DNA from: Rugalucina vietnamica
Taxonomy: Eukaryota; Mollusca; Bivalvia; Lucinida; Lucinidae
Reading direction: 5' to 3'
Assembly: GCA_964017185.1 (NCBI GenBank)
Contig: OZ024875.1
Location: 32,931,456 to 32,995,455 of the forward strand
Length of the DNA stretch: 64,000 bases
Each line of letters begins with the position of its first letter. Position 1 is the first letter of the stretch. Positions 48,807 to 60,429 of the stretch are shown piece by piece. The notes beneath the pieces are model-generated. The model had not been told where the DNA came from and did not search any database. It saw nothing but the letters and a program-made list of their open reading frames with translations. Position numbers and translations under genes: made by a program.

Positions 48807-50994
48807 TCCTTGTCGGTTGCATGCTCCTTCGGATCATAAATTTTGTATAAGATGTTGGGATTGTTCTTTTTAAATTCTCAAAAGCGGCCTGAGTCTTTGA
48901 TATATTGCTGTACTGCCTGAAAAAGAAAACAATTATCATTATCAGACAGAGTAGTCTTTCCATACAACAATGTGTTTAAACTTAAAGGATGGTATTGTCG
49001 TGTTTGACGAAACATTATCAGTCTTTGATTAGAATAGTTTTCGCATTCGAAGAAGAAGTGGATCGAATTTTCTTCTAAGTTTCCACAAACGCATCTCTTA
49101 TCGTCAGTTAAATGGTTTTGAGATAGATTATATTTTAAATCACTGCAGTTATTACGAATTCTAGCATGTATAACGGACCATTTCCTATTGCCTTTCATAT
49201 AAAAAGAAGGTATTTTAATGTCATCAAGTATGTTTTCCTTTAAGTTATGACGAAATGCCAAGAAAGAATCTGCTTCTCTTAAATCAGACTGTAGTTCATT
49301 CCAGTAAGACACAGACGAAGGGACACACGATCTGTTAGAAATTTCTGTACGTGTGTATATATTTGTAAGATTAGCACGATTACGTAATGGATAATTGGAT
49401 ACCTCGCGGACAAATGGTGGGATAATATCAGATATATAGTCTGGAACAAGATTATTACAGCATTTATACATAAAACACATTTTTTGAAAAAATCTTCTTT
49501 TTGCAAGCGAGTGCCATCCACATTCCGTATACAAATTTTCAAGAGAAGTAGATCTGGTGAGCCCCGTAACTATACGTGCGGCTTCGTTTTGAAGTCTTTC
49601 CAGTGCAGTTTTATCTTGGTCTGAGCAGCCATCCCAGACTATTGATGAGTATTCTATCGTAGGCCTTATGTAGGATATATACATTTGATTGTGCTTGGCG
49701 GCTGAATCTGTACTTTAGTTTCCTCATGATACCTAATGTCTTATATGCAGATTTGAGTATGTTATCTATATGAGTCTTCCACTGACCATTGCGAGAAAAA
49801 GTAACACCTAAATGTTTATGATTATCAACAAAGCTTATGTTAGTATTATCAAAAATGAATGTAGGTAGATAATCAACAGGTCTTAAAGAAAATAACATTG
49901 CTACTGTCTTAATTGGGTTAAAATCCACTAGCCATTTTTTCGCCCACGAAGCTATAAACGCCAGATCATGATTGATGATACCTTCAATGTCTTTAAGGTT
50001 CGTTGCAGAAAAGAATAGTGAGCTATCATCTGCGAACAGTCGAACTAAACTTAAGAGATTTTCGGCTATGTCATTAACATAAACTAGAAATAAAAGAGGC
50101 CCTAATACTGATCCCTGAGGCACACCAGCATTTACAGTGAGCAATGGGGATGAAGCAGAATTGATTTGTACTTTTTGTTTCCTGTCGGTCAGATAGTTTG
50201 AAATCCAAGTGAGAAGTTTTCCCTTTATGCCATTTTGCCTTAACTTGAATAAAAGTCCCCTGTGCCAGACTTTATCAAAAGCCTTAGATATATCACAGAA
50301 TATCATACAAGAATGTTGTTTTGCATCGAAGGATTGACAGATATGGTGAAAAATATCTATTAGTTGGTACGTAGTAGAATGACCGGGACGAAAACCAGAC
50401 TGGTATTTATAAAGAAGATTGTTACTATATAAATGGTTATATAAATGTTTAAAAATAATGCGTTCCTGAATTTTTCCTAGGTTACTTAATAGAGAGACTG
50501 GACGATAGTTAGCTGGAATGCTTTTCTCACCCTTTTTAAATATGGGTACTAAATTGCCTTGTTTCCACTTATCAGGAAATATTCCTTCCTGTAAAGAGCG
50601 ATTGAAAATAATGCATAGTGGTTTTGCTACAGTTTTTGACACTCTTTTAAGCATTTTATTACTAATTAAATCAGGACCAGAGGCTTATGCTTCGAATATT
50701 GCAATGGAGAATTGATACGCAATGTTCGCGTAAATTATCTGGCCCAGGATTTGTTTCTACATCTCCAGACAATATTATTAAAAGCAATACAAGTAATACG
50801 TTTTGAATGTTATTAACACTATTATAAGTGACAGAAGAAGCTAGCCAAAAAGACTTTTTAAGACTTCGGAGGATTTGTAATAAGAAAAAGAAACTAAATG
50901 ACAACTTACCAGCATAACATTTCGTAACGATCCCATATGCCTTTCCATAAAACAGACCAATGGACAATCTCCAGCATGCTACTTCATTACCCAT
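48807..50994 (-). mobile_element. CR1/jockey-like LINE with 2A-like motif, endonuclease deleted
   Basis: Reading 5' to 3' on the minus strand: LLIILSGDVETNPGP (a DVExNPGP 2A-like end, near 50755-50800), then LHCNIRSISLW, the start of an apurinic endonuclease. After about 50690 the frame changes to ASGPDLISNKMLKRV, the beginning of the RT. RT motifs follow: WKQGNLVPIFKKG, NYRPVSLLS, SGFRPGHSTT, ISKAFDKVWH, AGVPQGSVLGPLLF and FADDSSLFF (catalytic FADD). A one-base frameshift near 49680 moves to RPTIEYSSIVWDG and the C-terminal CVCGNLEENSIHFFFEC knuckle. So it is a dead copy with a large internal deletion. Confidence 0.88.
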
Positions 50995-50999
50995 CAGGA

Positions 51000-51719
51000 T
51001 ACAAGGTTGGTGTAATATACATCAGTTTGGAGCTTGTCAACCAGTCATGTTTATTTCCATTTAGAGCTGCAACCGACACTGAATCTAGACTATCAGAGAA
51101 ATAAGTATCACAGAGAAAGCAAGGAAAAAGGGAGACAAATACATAGATCAAGGAAAACTGTTTGGTCATATTAAACCTTTCAACGAGAGGCAAACCATGA
51201 AACTGTGTCAAAACTATCAGGTGAAGAAACAACGGACTTTTACATGGCAAATAAACACTCCACCAAGCTCACATGGTCACGCTTAGTTCAATATGCACAG
51301 GTTGAAATTCAAAAATACAAATATGTACACATTAAAGCAAAGAATACTTTGTGCATATACATTTCTTTTCAATAAATGACATCTGCATCTACTACCAAGG
51401 CAACAAGTTTATAAGATAAGTGCGTTGTATGTGCGTTGTATGTCATACAGTGTCGTAGAAAGTCAGATATGATGTCATAGAATTTCGTGACCACGAAAAC
51501 TAGTGACAGAAGTGTACAGGTGAACCCACTGGGAAGATATCTACATCTGGAGCTTTCAGGATCTAATTCTGGTTCATCAAATACGCAGCGGAGGAAATGT
51601 CTTGACTTACTAATTCATTTCGTCCTTATATAGTCCGTATTTTAGCCGTGAAAACACAGTTTCATTAAGTTTTTTCTTGTTTATTTACTCGTGAAAATTT
51701 TCATGTCTGCCATATCCTG

Positions 51720-51720
<1 letters not shown>
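51000..51720. other. Intergenic DNA, nothing recognised
   Basis: Left part may include the 5' region of the LINE on the minus strand, but the frames have no motif. No other feature is visible. Confidence 0.35.

Positions 51721-51763
<43 letters not shown>
51720..51763 (+). repeat. A tract of about 43 nt
   Basis: A pure A run follows GCCATATCCTG. It could be the tail of a retroposed sequence on the plus strand, but no polyadenylation signal or target duplication is clear. Confidence 0.8.
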
Positions 51764-51766
<3 letters not shown>

Positions 51767-52753
51767 GGCTATCTATAGACAACTTTCTTCATATTGGGGT
51801 GGATAGAGACATCAGTCATACAGATTTTTTTCGGTTCTTTACGGCATCATACACCAAATTTAAGGATCTAATGAATAAATTTGAACACTATGATTTTGAC
51901 CATCGCATCCAAAAACCGACCGTGGACAGTCCCGTAAACAAAATCTTTCATTTTTGACGAACCAGTATTGTAACAGAAACACTTCTCTATGCAAATTTTA
52001 TAACCAGATACAAAACATTTTTATAGGTTAAAAGCAGGAACTTCCTAAAGTCAAGACTTAAGTTTCTATTTCCTTTCAGTATACATGTTACTATCTACAT
52101 TTGTATGGCCAGAAAAGATAGTAATTTGGACTAATTTAACAACTGTTGTGAAAAATGCATTTGGATGAAATTTATTAGGAAGAAAATCAAAACACTTAAA
52201 AATGTGTTTCACCTGTTTCGCCAAATGCTCCTCCTTTCTAATGGCTAAGAGTAGATTCAAAAATGGTCCTCTATATCGTCAAGTTTTACGATTTTTACGG
52301 ACTTTCTCTCTTCAAAATGTCTGCCAGGTAAAATATTTTAAACCTGTTTTATCTTTGCATACATTCTTTATCTAACAAACATACCATGTTCGTTCAAAGA
52401 CCTCAATAGGTTACAGATATCAACAGATAGGTCGATAGAATTGTTGTTGACACAGATTAATCTAACTTTTCCAAAAATCGAAACAGACAACTCTATTTTT
52501 ACGCAAGTACACGTTAATGATAAAACGGGGATGACTTGATCTAGGTATATGTAGTAATTTTCCGTCCTCGATGGCATAAATTTTGTCCCTTGGCTTTTCT
52601 GGTGCAATTACCAAGTTTCATGGCTTGAGAGACAGCCAGTGCATAGATATATTAAAGTAAATGATAAAACGTGCAGAAAGGCACATACATGCAACAAGAT
52701 TGTTTGTTCATTTTTCTGGACTTATCGTTTTTTAGAATCAAAATGCATATTTC

Positions 52754-52755
<2 letters not shown>
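51764..52755. other. Intergenic DNA, nothing recognised
   Basis: Frames such as 51763-51957 (+) and 52066-52260 (-) give no known motif. I see no splice-supported gene. Confidence 0.35.

Positions 52756-52797
<42 letters not shown>
52756..52797. repeat. (GACA)n microsatellite
   Basis: About ten CAGA units, uninterrupted. The motif is the same as in the LINE tail at 48.6 kb. Confidence 0.92.
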
Positions 52798-52798
<1 letters not shown>

Positions 52799-52967
52799 TA
52801 GTTTATTATAGTCTCACTTCCTCACTTCCGCATATTTAGGCATAGCTCTTGGATGTGGTGGCAAGATGACAACAATCACAAACCAAAAAAAAAAAAAAAA
52901 AAGCCGGAGACATTTTTTTTTTTGTTTACATCATAGCATAAAATGTCCACACGAAATGAAACGACCT

Positions 52968-55168
52968 TCAAACGTCTGTTGTGACACAAATAGGCAACAT
53001 GTGACCTCCATGATGATGGGAATGTGTGATGAGCGGACATCGGCAGGATGTGTGCGAGTTGGGACGATATGTCTGTCCAGCTTTTATGGTATGTCCTTGG
53101 TAAACGCAGTCTGGGCCTGAAAATATAGTTATGGTATAACACATAACGCAAACACGCCCATGCAATAACTATACAGAGTTTTCTCAAGTAAAAATTGAAA
53201 ATTTACATGGTAATATTTTTGATATTTTTGCTCAAAACATAGATTGTGGGTACACATTAGAACCGCCTCGGTGAGGCGGTTTTGATGGGTACCCACAACC
53301 TATGTTTTGGAGCAGAAATAAGAAAAATAGGTCTATCCCTGCATACCCCAAATTTGCTAGTTAAAAGTGGGGTATTAGGGGGTATACAATATACGGACCT
53401 GTTTATCTGATGAGTTTTACAAATGAATCACCAGTAGTTGTTGCTTCTGAGAAAACCCTAGGACATCATCAAAACAGGGATCCGTTAGTTATAATGACGT
53501 CGCGTCAGGAATTGCCTTCATTTTTGTAACGTCAAAATCGACGTTAATTACGGCGTTTCACAAATGAACGTGAATATTAAGGTTTCGTTCCGAAGAGTAC
53601 ATAATTTCTTCAAGTTACTCACCAAATGCCAAATGCCATAGTACGTCATGTACATGTACATGAAGCGCTTGGTAACAGCGATGGACGAAAAAGAAAGTAG
53701 AGTGATTTATGTAGCGACAGCAAAAGCTTTCAATTCCCAGTCGTGTAAGGAAACTCAGTCATGCTAACCACACTGTCCTATGGCATGCATACTTGAGGCA
53801 GGTTATCAGTATTTTGTGCTCATTCTGTGTTCAGTCTAACAAGTGCTCTTCATGGATCACATACAAATGAAGATACATGACGTCTTTACGAAAGCATGTT
53901 CGATGCCAGTATTTAATTAACGCAAATATAACGCGACGTTAAAAGAACGTCATTTTTTCGTCTGTGTTACAAACTAAAATTCCACCAACAATGCAATAGT
54001 CGCGGTTTTAGGACAAAATTTCATACCCTATGACTTTAGAATGTGATGATTATTGTCATCAATTTATTTGTTTGATATGCATACATATAGCTACGTCTTG
54101 TGTTTGCAAATACCATACCTAGTTTAAATACTTTACAAAATGTGCCGATTTTTAACAATTGTTACAAATGAACATACGGCTTTTAATTACATCTCTTTTT
54201 TTGGTAACATGTACATATAATCAAATGAAATTTTGTTAAAATGTTAGTCATTATGTTAGCACTTGATCAGTGTACGAGGATAAATAATAGCAACTAAAGA
54301 ACCTTTGCATTTCTGCATTTAAAATCCGTGTAAGGATCAAAATATTAAGAAAAAAACGTCACTTTCTAATATTGTGACATATCCATCAAACCCAAAAACT
54401 ACTGGCAATGTGTAATTTCCTTAACGTCAATTGGCTTGAAAGTTTAATAAAATGCACCAAACATTTTACCAATGCATACGAATTGTGTAGCAATGGTGTG
54501 CAAACACGTGTGATTTGCCGTTTTAGAAAAGTGTGACATATTTTACGTTTTAAAATAATCGCTCATATTTCGAAAAATTATAAAGTGAAGAACCAAATAA
54601 TAATATTAGTCAACTCCAGGTGTATTTGTTTTTTTATAACTATAAATTAAAATTATGCAATGCGCAACATAAACTAAATTGATTGCCATGGAAACGGAGA
54701 TTATCACAGAAACGCAAAGTTTACAGGATATGACATACGTTAAGTGTTTTATCTTAGGTCGTTCTAGTCAACGTATTTAAGAATGCAAAAGTACGCCACA
54801 ACCAGAAATCATTTGTTATTTACGCAGAATGCTTTCGCGTTAAATTCGACGGAATAATTACCGAGCTGTGTTTAATTGAATGCTCGGTAGTGCAGACCGT
54901 TGTTACAAGTTTACAGTGCGGGTTTTAGACAAAATTGCCGCGAAAATCGGTACCACGCTAAAATGCGACGCAGCAAAATACAAATTCAACATTTATCGGA
55001 ATGCGCATTAGTTTTAAGGAAAACGTGGCATATAGGCCTTATTTTAGATTAACTGGTCATCGGACCTGTCACTGTAAACCGCTTTGCTTTTTTATTGTTT
55101 CATATGACCCTATGAAGTCTTACATAATCTTAGAAGAAGAAGAAGAAGAAGAAGATGATGATGATGAT

Positions 55169-55199
<31 letters not shown>

Positions 55200-55520
55200 A
55201 GGAGGGGGTATGGAGGAAAGACATTGTGATAGTGTGAAAAGAGAGGGAAAGAGACAAAGATTCATACCTGTGGTGCAAATTGGGCAACAATGACCAGGTT
55301 GAGTTACGGGATGGGAGCATGCCGGGAAAGCACAATCCATCACTGCACACATAGGCTTTCCTCCTGTGCAGTGACAATAGTAACACGGTGATGGGTGGAA
55401 TGTTCCGTTGTATGTCACTCCATTATAAACACAAGTTGTTGAGGATGTTAGCAAAACGGCGGACCAACATATTCCGACCAAAAAGCACAATATTAACAAT
55501 GTCAAAACCGATTGTGCCAT
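52968..55520 (-). CDS. Small secreted VWC-type cysteine-rich protein (2 exons, 133 aa)
   Basis: Exon 1 is 55268-55520 and exon 2 is 52968-53116. The donor is CCACAG|GTATGAA and the acceptor TATATTTTCAG|GCCC; both fit phase 1 and the sum is 134 codons with the stop. Residues 1-20 are a signal peptide (SVLTLLILCFLVGICWSA). Exon 1 encodes a von Willebrand C pattern: CVYNGVTYNGTF, CYYCHCTGGKPMCAVMDC, then GHCCPIC. Exon 2 starts a second, incomplete module, CVYQGHTIKAGQTY and CRCPLITHSHHHGG. The start MAQ was preferred to an upstream ATG because the signal peptide follows directly. Such proteins are extracellular; some are matrix or BMP-binding, but no specific role can be claimed. Exon 2 may be extended or alternative. 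Confidence 0.75.
53142..53412. mobile_element. Hairpin MITE (GCCGAGGC family) beside the VWC exon 2 acceptor
   Basis: Left end CATAACGCAAACACGCCCAT, right end ACCTGTTTATCTGATG. The centre is AGAACCGCCTCGGTGAGGCGGTTTT within CATAGATTGTGGGTAC arms. On the minus strand it lies in the VWC intron and stops about 25 bases before exon 2. Confidence 0.8.
53413..55130. other. Intron of the VWC gene, ACGTCA-rich part
   Basis: No frame of interest. Words such as AATGACGTCGCGTCAGG, GTAACGTCAAAATCGACGTT and AGAACGTCATTTTTTCG are dense between 53490 and 54450. It is otherwise AT-rich intron sequence. Confidence 0.4.
55131..55206. repeat. (GAA)n(GAT)n(GAG)n compound microsatellite
   Basis: Trinucleotide arrays in the VWC intron, about 60-140 bases after the exon 1 donor on the minus strand. 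The acidic or Ser-rich peptides read from it are artefacts. Confidence 0.92.
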
Positions 55521-55679
55521 ATTGAAACTATAACTAGCTCCAATATAAAGATACAAGTAACAATAAGTGCCACAGAAACCTTATCTCGTTATCACCATGT
55601 AGATATTTTGAAATAAAAGGCATTAGGAATTGACCTTGTGGGCCGGTAAAAACAATTAACGATAATAAGAAATGTCACC

Positions 55680-55930
55680 GGCTCCATTAGCTCAGTGGCT
55701 ATATCGTCCCCGTCGTTGTGGTTTCAAGACCATACCAAAGGCGTTAAACATTATACCGGTTTACATCGACAATTGTCGCTCAGGCTGGGATCACCATTGC
55801 CACTCTCAGCTCTAACTCATATTTATTTTTGAACGAGACAATTTTGTATGAAACTAAACACAATACAGACACGGTGATTACAGTACCTTAAATAAGTTTT
55901 GACTGGGACGTTAAACCGCAATGAAATATT
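55680..55930 (+). repeat. tRNA-derived SINE
   Basis: A-box like TTAGCTCAGTGGCTA, eroded B-box GGTTTCAAGACC, then CATACCAAAGGCGTTAAACA and a 3' GACTGGGACGTTAAACCGC. The body and tail match the partial copies at 23101 and 1-52, which defines the family. It lies upstream of the VWC gene. Confidence 0.7.
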
Positions 55931-56255
55931 TAGCGGTTAGTTAAGAGTTAGTCAGGGTTCAATTCTAAGTCCACTTTCATTTCACTATTTTATGTGTATT
56001 GAATTCATTTTCATCGCCTGTCTATTTGCTGTACAGTACAGTTAAACAAATCATTTTTATTACACGATGACATCCGTCATTGTCATTTTACCTATAGCCC
56101 TCTGTTTTAAGTTGTGTTGACATCAACACTTGTTAAAACAATGTAATGAACAAGTTAATATGACAATCCGTAATTGTGGCAATTGTGTTCATCTGGGCGT
56201 AGAAAACACACACAAAAACGACCGTTTTTAGCGAATTTCACGGATTTTTGATGAA

Positions 56256-58886
56256 ATGCCATCGAAAAGAATGCTTTCGAAACGACAGTGTATTTTCGTT
56301 ATCGTTGTTCTACCGATATTGTTGATTCCAGCCTTTATTATTCTCCGGATAGCGGAGCCTAAACACGATATGGAAATGATTTTATTGAACAAATTGCCTC
56401 GGGATAAGCAACAGCTGCTGCGAAAATCAGCGAACAAATCAGGTAAGCCTAGAAAGTATGCTTTATATCTATAACGTTATTGTTTTCGAAAAGAAAAAAA
56501 AAAGTCTTAATGACTTAACAGAAACGCATATATGCGTCATGAAAGGGACCTAAAGGATGACATACTGTTTTTTTTTACTATATGCAGATGATCCCAATGC
56601 TGAATTCGCGTTATAGCGCTTTCGAATGCTGACTCGCCTAACGTATACTCTTACTCAATAATATAGGTAAATGGTTCAGGTGTGTACATTGTGTCAAATT
56701 TCAAATATCATGTTTCCATAAATTATCATTTTACATGCAGTATATTGTACACGCATGTTAGTGTACATGTAGACTTCCATTGCTGACCTAATTGCCGATT
56801 GTCATCTATTTGACTTATTTCCTCTTTTTTCAGCAAAACCACCGGTCAAGCCAAAACCCAGAAAGTGTACTGACTACATTTGGTCGGGAATATGCCACGA
56901 TACGTGCCACAAATTCAACACAAAGGCAAAGCAAACCCAGAGACGACAACAAGTGTTTGTGTGTGAAAAAGCAAAGACGCGATTAAAAATGCGTTACACG
57001 CCAAAAGCCAGATTCGTGCACAAAACTGAATTTGGGGACATGTGCCTTAGTAAAATAGCTGATTCCTTCTGTCGAGATAGCCGACACAAGGTTCCAAACA
57101 TCGTCCATTATGTTTGGTTCGGTAAAAATGAATTCAAGTTTGTTCATTTGCTAAGTTTCTTGAGTGTTCATAAATTTCAACAGCCTTGTCTGATTATGGT
57201 GCATGCCGATCGCATGCCGAAAGGAGAGCTATGGAGATATTTTCTGCAGATATCACCCAAAGTTGTCCACGTGCACAGAAAACAGCCAAAGAAAGTATAC
57301 AAAAAGAAAATAGAGTTCATTGAACACAAGGCAGATATTGCAAAATTAGAAGCTCTTAAAGGTTTGTATCTTATTTCAAGTCTTAACGTAGTTCTCATAA
57401 TCTTAAAGATGCCTTAAACTTGTTCCATGTCGAAATATGGGTGCAGTTAATTAAGCGATGCTTCATGGACTATATGTAACAACATTGTTACACTTGTTTT
57501 TGCCTTGAACTTGATGGTCAATGAGTGTTATTACATCAGGAAAACATGTCCGTACAATATGTACCTCCTTGAACCCCAATTTTATATAGAAAAAACTGGG
57601 GTATGCAGGGGTATACATATTTTTTTTATTTTTGCTCAAAAACATAGACTGTGTGTACCCACAATGTATGTTTTGAGAAAAAATAAGAAAAATATCAAAC
57701 TATTTCTTATGAAATTTTAGATCTTTTGCAGCTGAGAAATCATCGGCTCTGTATATTGCATGGGCAAGTTTTCATAATGATTCAGGCTCTTTCGTCCTTT
57801 TCAAACCAATGAAATTAGAATGATGCAGCCTATATTTAGATGCATGTGCTTTACGTCTTTGAACATGTCAAATGCAGTAATCAACATGGAACTATTAAAT
57901 AATTGAGACAAATATTCATCGGTTAAGAAAGAATATTGAAAGCAATGACATCTGTCGATTTACTTATCAAATGTACACAATTTTACGTGTTCCACAAAAG
58001 AAACGCGATGGTATATCATGCAAAACTGTTTTTCATTTCAGAGTACGGAGGGATATATACAATTTAACTTGTTCCACAAAAGAAACGCGATGGTATATCA
58101 TGCAAAACTGTTTTTCATTTCAGAGTACGGAGGGATATATACAATTTAACTTGTTCCACAAAAGAAACGCGATGGTATATCATGCAAAACTGTTTTTCAT
58201 TTCAGAGTACGGAGGGATATATACAATTTAACTTGTTCCACAAAAGAAACGCGATGGTATATCATGCAAAACTGTTTTTCATTTCAGAGTACGGAGGGAT
58301 ATATACAATTTAACTTGTTCCACAAAAGAAACGCGATGGTATATCATGCAAAACTGTTTTCATTTCAGAGTACGGAGGGATATACCTCGATACAGACCAA
58401 GTCCTGCTGAAGCCTGTCGACAAATACCGGAACTTTGATGCCACCATAGGTTTAGAATACGAAAATGCCCCCACCAAATCCATTGTCACGGCCGCTAACT
58501 CTGTAGTTATCGCCAAGAAAAACTCTCTTTTCATCAAATTCTGGCTTGAGAGTTATCGTTCGTTCTCAAGATTAGACGGAAATCGCCATAGCAACGTTGT
58601 GCCATACGAACTTGCTAAGAAACACAAGGACCTTGTGCACATGGCCGGAGATGTGTTTTCAAATCCACACCACAAACAATTATCACTTCTGTATAGTAGA
58701 AATATGGATTGGTCGCGGTACTACGGCGTACATCTCCATGCAAAAGTTCATGATCGCTTGTATGGAAGCACATTTACGATGGATTCTATCAGGACTTCAA
58801 ATACCACAGCTGGAGCGATTGCTCGGTATATATTGTATGGAAATACCGACATATGTGAAAATGATGTCCTAGGACGTAAACCATAG
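56256..58886 (+). CDS. Type II membrane glycosyltransferase with DXD motif (3 exons, 410 aa)
   Basis: Exons: 56256-56442, 56834-57361 and 58369-58886, all phase 1, total 411 codons with the stop. Residues 11-33 are a signal anchor (CIFVIVVLPILLIPAFIILR) after a basic start, the layout of a Golgi type II enzyme. Residues 149-159 VPNIVHYVWFG and 239-248 EYGGIYLDTD are the hallmarks of the sugar-binding DXD glycosyltransferases (Gly_transf_sug type); D246 and D248 should bind the nucleotide sugar with a metal ion. HSNVVPY and HLHAKVHDRLYG follow. Donor substrate and product cannot be told. Intron 2 ends in an 82-bp minisatellite that copies the exon 3 acceptor four extra times; the last one continues into the true exon. 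Intron 2 also contains a hairpin MITE. Confidence 0.9.
57534..57779. mobile_element. Hairpin MITE (GCCGAGGC family), centre deleted, reversed
   Basis: It begins CATCAGGAAAACATGTCCGT and ends GCATGGGCAAGTTTTCATAATG, the reverse order of other copies. The central GC hairpin is gone (GACTGTGTGTACCCACAATG). It lies in intron 2 of the glycosyltransferase gene. Confidence 0.75.
57989..58385 (+). repeat. 82-bp minisatellite spanning an intron-exon junction
   Basis: GTTCCACAAAAGAAACGCGA starts at 57989, 58071, 58153, 58235 and 58317, a period of 82. Each unit includes a pyrimidine tract and TTTCATTTCAG, followed by AGTACGGAGGGATATA, the first 16 bases of exon 3. The four upstream acceptors end at 58041, 58123, 58205 and 58287; the real one ends at 58368. 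In the upstream units the copy runs into TACAATTTAA, an in-frame stop. Confidence 0.93.
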
Positions 58887-58950
58887 GTTGTCATCGTTAG
58901 CTTAACGTCATCGTTAAGACCTCAGCTCATCAAGTAAATGCCAATTACAT

Positions 58951-59045
58951 AAGCAAATACACTGTTATTTTTGTTGATAAAATGTGAGAATCCTTTGCAA
59001 AGGATTCTCACATCTCATCAACAAAAAGTAACAGTGTATTTGTAG
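58951..59045. repeat. Long hairpin just downstream of the glycosyltransferase stop
   Basis: CAAATACACTGTTATTTTTG... TGTGAGAATCCTTTG is followed directly by its reverse complement, arms of about 44 bases with few mismatches, centre near 58998. Weaker pairing (ATGCCAATTA/TATTGCCATT, TTAACG) extends outward. It could be a foldback insertion, or part of the 3' untranslated region if transcription reads on. Confidence 0.75.
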
Positions 59046-59100
59046 TATTGCCATTTAAGATTTTAACGAATCGTTAACTAATGACATCGTTAATTTTGAA

Positions 59101-59526
59101 CAACAGGCCCCAGACTGGTTATCTATAGTTTGTCGAAACGACGATAGGAATGACCATGTAAATAACAAGCATCTATCTCTATGTGTACAGAAACATCATC
59201 TGGACACGGAATTATGGGTACATCTCTCGTCTGGATGTATAATAGATTCGTTGGAAAGGTTTTAACGTAATATGTAACTATATGTTGTTTTTACAGTGTA
59301 TCCATAATATAACACATTTTGATTCTAATGGAACTTGGTGCCACGTCATTTGGAATGAACTTATTTTGTGACTTTATATGTTTAAATTGTGATAATACTT
59401 AAAACGCCGTAGTCAACAAAAGACATGAATCTAAGGCTTTTAAGTCAATTTTTTCATCGCCCCTTTCAGCAACCATTTTATAGCAAAGTTCTGCTTACTT
59501 CAAAACATTATTTTATAAATATTTAT
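59101..59526. other. Intergenic DNA after the glycosyltransferase gene
   Basis: AT-rich without a recognisable frame. The 3' end of the glycosyltransferase transcript is probably here, but no polyadenylation site stands out. Confidence 0.35.
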
Positions 59527-59660
59527 AGCACAGATAGCGCAGTTGGTAGCACAGCGATAGCCAGTGGGAGCTACTTTATTTCGGCTGATGGGCTTTGCAT
59601 CTGTACACTGGCTTTGTTTGCGGTACAAAAGTATAAAGAGCCCGTCATGTCGCTTTTCTG
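59527..59660 (+). repeat. tRNA-like SINE relic
   Basis: CAGATAGCGCAGTTGGTAGC is a good A-box region (TRGCNNAGYNGG), but the expected B-box is not clear and the rest does not fold as a tRNA. I take it as a decayed tRNA-derived repeat rather than a gene. Confidence 0.45.
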
Positions 59661-59837
59661 ATGAATGATGTAGTGATTGTACTCAGTTCCTCTGATTTTG
59701 TGCGAGATCATTCACGTGTATACATAAGAAAATCGCCGTCCAGAGTCAGTTGCCGAAAATTGAAAAAAAAAAAAAAAAAACAAAAAAACACAAGTTTTAA
59801 CTCATTTAAGCCTGGCGTCCCTTTTATGGGACATAGG

Positions 59838-59906
59838 CAAACAGAATAGCCCCAGATGTGACGCCGCAGAACGCGGCGTCCCATCTGGGGCTATTCTGTT
59901 TGCTTG
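59838..59906. repeat. Near-perfect hairpin, GAATAGCC family
   Basis: GCAAACAGAATAGCCCCAGA and its reverse complement TCTGGGGCTATTCTGTTTGC enclose GACGCCGCAGAACGCGGCGTC. The whole is a stem of about 29 base pairs with a 5-9 base loop. Related, more degenerate hairpins lie at 32935 and 44579. Confidence 0.8.
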
Positions 59907-60160
59907 GTGGAATTTCATCGAAAAATGAGATAAAATTAAAAATCACTCCTAACACCCCTAAAAATGAAAGTGGACACATCCAAATGATAATGATGGGAAA
60001 AGCCATTCGTCAAATATGGGTTAACAGATATTCTGAATAAAGGCACAAGATTGGATTGCAGTTCATTGCAAAGTTAGAAGTTCCAATCACCATGGTGCAG
60101 GTAAGATTGGAGAGGCTGTGTTTATTCAGACACGCCACAAGTTGTGGCTAGCGTTAGCCA

Positions 60161-60191
<31 letters not shown>

Positions 60192-60429
60192 ATTTTTTAA
60201 CGTCACGCCATTTATTAATTTGCTGTGCACATGATAACGTTAACGTCGTGAAACGACGCAACGCCATAAAATGTCGTAGAAACTCCACGTAGCAACATCA
60301 GTTAGTGACAATAAAAATGATTAACTAGAAATCAAAGAAAATGAAGTGAACTTGATCGCGTGAACGGCGCACTTATTTACCAAAAATACTGAATATTTTA
60401 TAAGAAGAAAGCCAGATCGAACCGTAAAC

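Noticed and set aside
55001..55386. Acidic (Glu/Asp) and Ser-rich frames around 55.13-55.2 kb
   Set aside because: They derive from the trinucleotide microsatellite in the VWC intron.
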